Assembly: GCA_025359845.1 (NCBI GenBank)
Contig: JANYDT010000125.1
Span: 1 to 34,795 of the forward strand
Origin: Acidimicrobiia bacterium
Lineage (GTDB): Bacteria > Actinomycetota > Acidimicrobiia > Acidimicrobiales > JANYDT01
Length of the DNA stretch: 34,795 bases
Direction of reading: 5' to 3'
A program made the position numbers and the translations under genes. Below are positions 34,372-34,795 of the stretch, in pieces. The notes below the pieces were generated by a model. The model had not been told where the DNA came from and searched no databases. It saw nothing but the letters and a program-made list of their open reading frames with translations. Every line of letters begins with the position of its first letter. The stretch's first letter is position 1.

Positions 34372-34795
34372 ACGGTCAACACGAAGGTCGCCGAGTGGGT
34401 CGTGCTTCCACTCGTCGCGGTCACCACGAGCGTGAAAGAGCCAGTCTTCGGTCCGCCCGAGACGGCCAGCACCGACGTTCCAGAGGTGAGCGACGACGGA
34501 GAGAACTTCCCTGTCGGCCCGACCGGACTGCTGCTCATCGAGAGGGTCACGACGCCGATGAAGCCCCCTGTCGGCGTGACGCTCAGCGTATAGTTGCCGG
34601 TGGAGTTGCGGGGTACCGACTGACTCGCCGGCGATCCCGAGAGCGAGAAGTCGGGCTTCGCCGTGACGCTCAGCGACACGTTGACGGTGCGGGTAAGCGA
34701 ACCGCTCACCCCTGAGATCGTGAGCGGAAACGTGCCGGTCGGTGTAGCTGAACTCGTCGTCACCGACATCGTGGAACTGCCCGAGCCCGTGATCG
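34362..34795 (-). CDS. Ig-like repeat surface protein, C-terminal part (start outside window)
   Basis: The last 144 codons of a minus-strand gene that continues past the right edge; the frame is open to base 34795 (ITGSGSSTMSVTT before the track's internal ATG). It shows one full Ig-like repeat and part of another. The repeat starts PDFSLSGSPASQSVPRNSTG and contains YTLSVTPTGGFIGVVTLSMS, then FSPSSLTSG, ending GSFTLVVTATSGSTTHSATF before VLTVTK. The preceding copy ends TFPLTISGVSGSLTRTVNVS. Such repeats form stalks in secreted or surface proteins, often carrying an N-terminal enzyme or binding domain not seen here. The chain ends without a sorting motif or membrane anchor. Confidence 0.85.
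   Translation of the reverse strand, partial: ITGSGSSTMSVTTSSATPTGTFPLTISGVSGSLTRTVNVSLSVTAKPDFSLSGSPASQSVPRNSTGNYTLSVTPTGGFIGVVTLSMSSSPVGPTGKFSPSSLTSGTSVLAVSGGPKTGSFTLVVTATSGSTTHSATFVLTVTK

Overview
The window is high-GC, densely coded bacterial DNA that looks like a chromosome segment of an actinomycete. Several families point there: a mycothiol-type TIGR03086 protein, a SCO6745-like protein, a CYP124/125/142-style P450, a CanA-like beta carbonic anhydrase, and many lipoproteins and secreted proteins. An Acidimicrobiia-like member is my best guess, but this is inference from gene content only. No rRNA, tRNA, CRISPR array, integrase or transposase was seen. No gene-free stretch exceeds about 300 bases.

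Layout. 1-1.2 kb: the 3' end of tsaD (tRNA t6A synthesis), then nudC (NADH pyrophosphatase). 1.4-4.5 kb: a very large fused copper protein, with an N-terminal multicopper oxidase (several cupredoxin domains) followed by a kelch/galactose-oxidase-like copper radical oxidase module. 4.5-5.7 kb: decayed DNA, with a short relic ORF and a frameshifted alpha/beta hydrolase. 5.8-7.9 kb: a secreted protein and a divergent methyltransferase. 8.1-10.3 kb: katG. 10.4-14.6 kb: three lipoprotein genes on the minus strand, joined by two GTGA stop/start overlaps. These diverge from a small secreted protein (14.8-15.3 kb) across a region rich in inverted repeats. 15.5-17.2 kb: a DUF4177-like small protein and a membrane protein with two Tim44-like domains. 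17.3-21.8 kb: two overlapping ABC exporter half-transporters, probably a heterodimer, followed by a membrane-anchored protein. 22.0-22.5 kb: a small secreted protein with a clear hairpin terminator. 22.6-26.4 kb: a same-strand run of FAH-family hydrolase, methyltransferase, nitroreductase (ATGA-coupled) and cytochrome P450. 26.5-28.8 kb: an MFS drug-type exporter and a divergent SCO6745-like protein. 28.9-30.6 kb: a divergent pair of TIGR03086 protein and WYL-type regulator with a perfect 13-bp palindrome between them. 30.6-34.3 kb: beta carbonic anhydrase, acyl-CoA dehydrogenase, MOSC protein and an AttH/CrtC-like protein. At the right edge is the C-terminal end of an Ig-repeat surface protein.

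Together the genes suggest an aerobic organism dealing with copper, peroxide and lipid- or steroid-like substrates (P450, acyl-CoA dehydrogenase, FAH, nitroreductase, MOSC). The most unusual item is the two-module copper oxidase. In its radical-oxidase half the Tyr, Tyr-His and His copper ligands align, but the cysteine that normally crosslinks to the active-site tyrosine appears to be serine. The unexplained three-lipoprotein operon is the best candidate for an undescribed envelope system.
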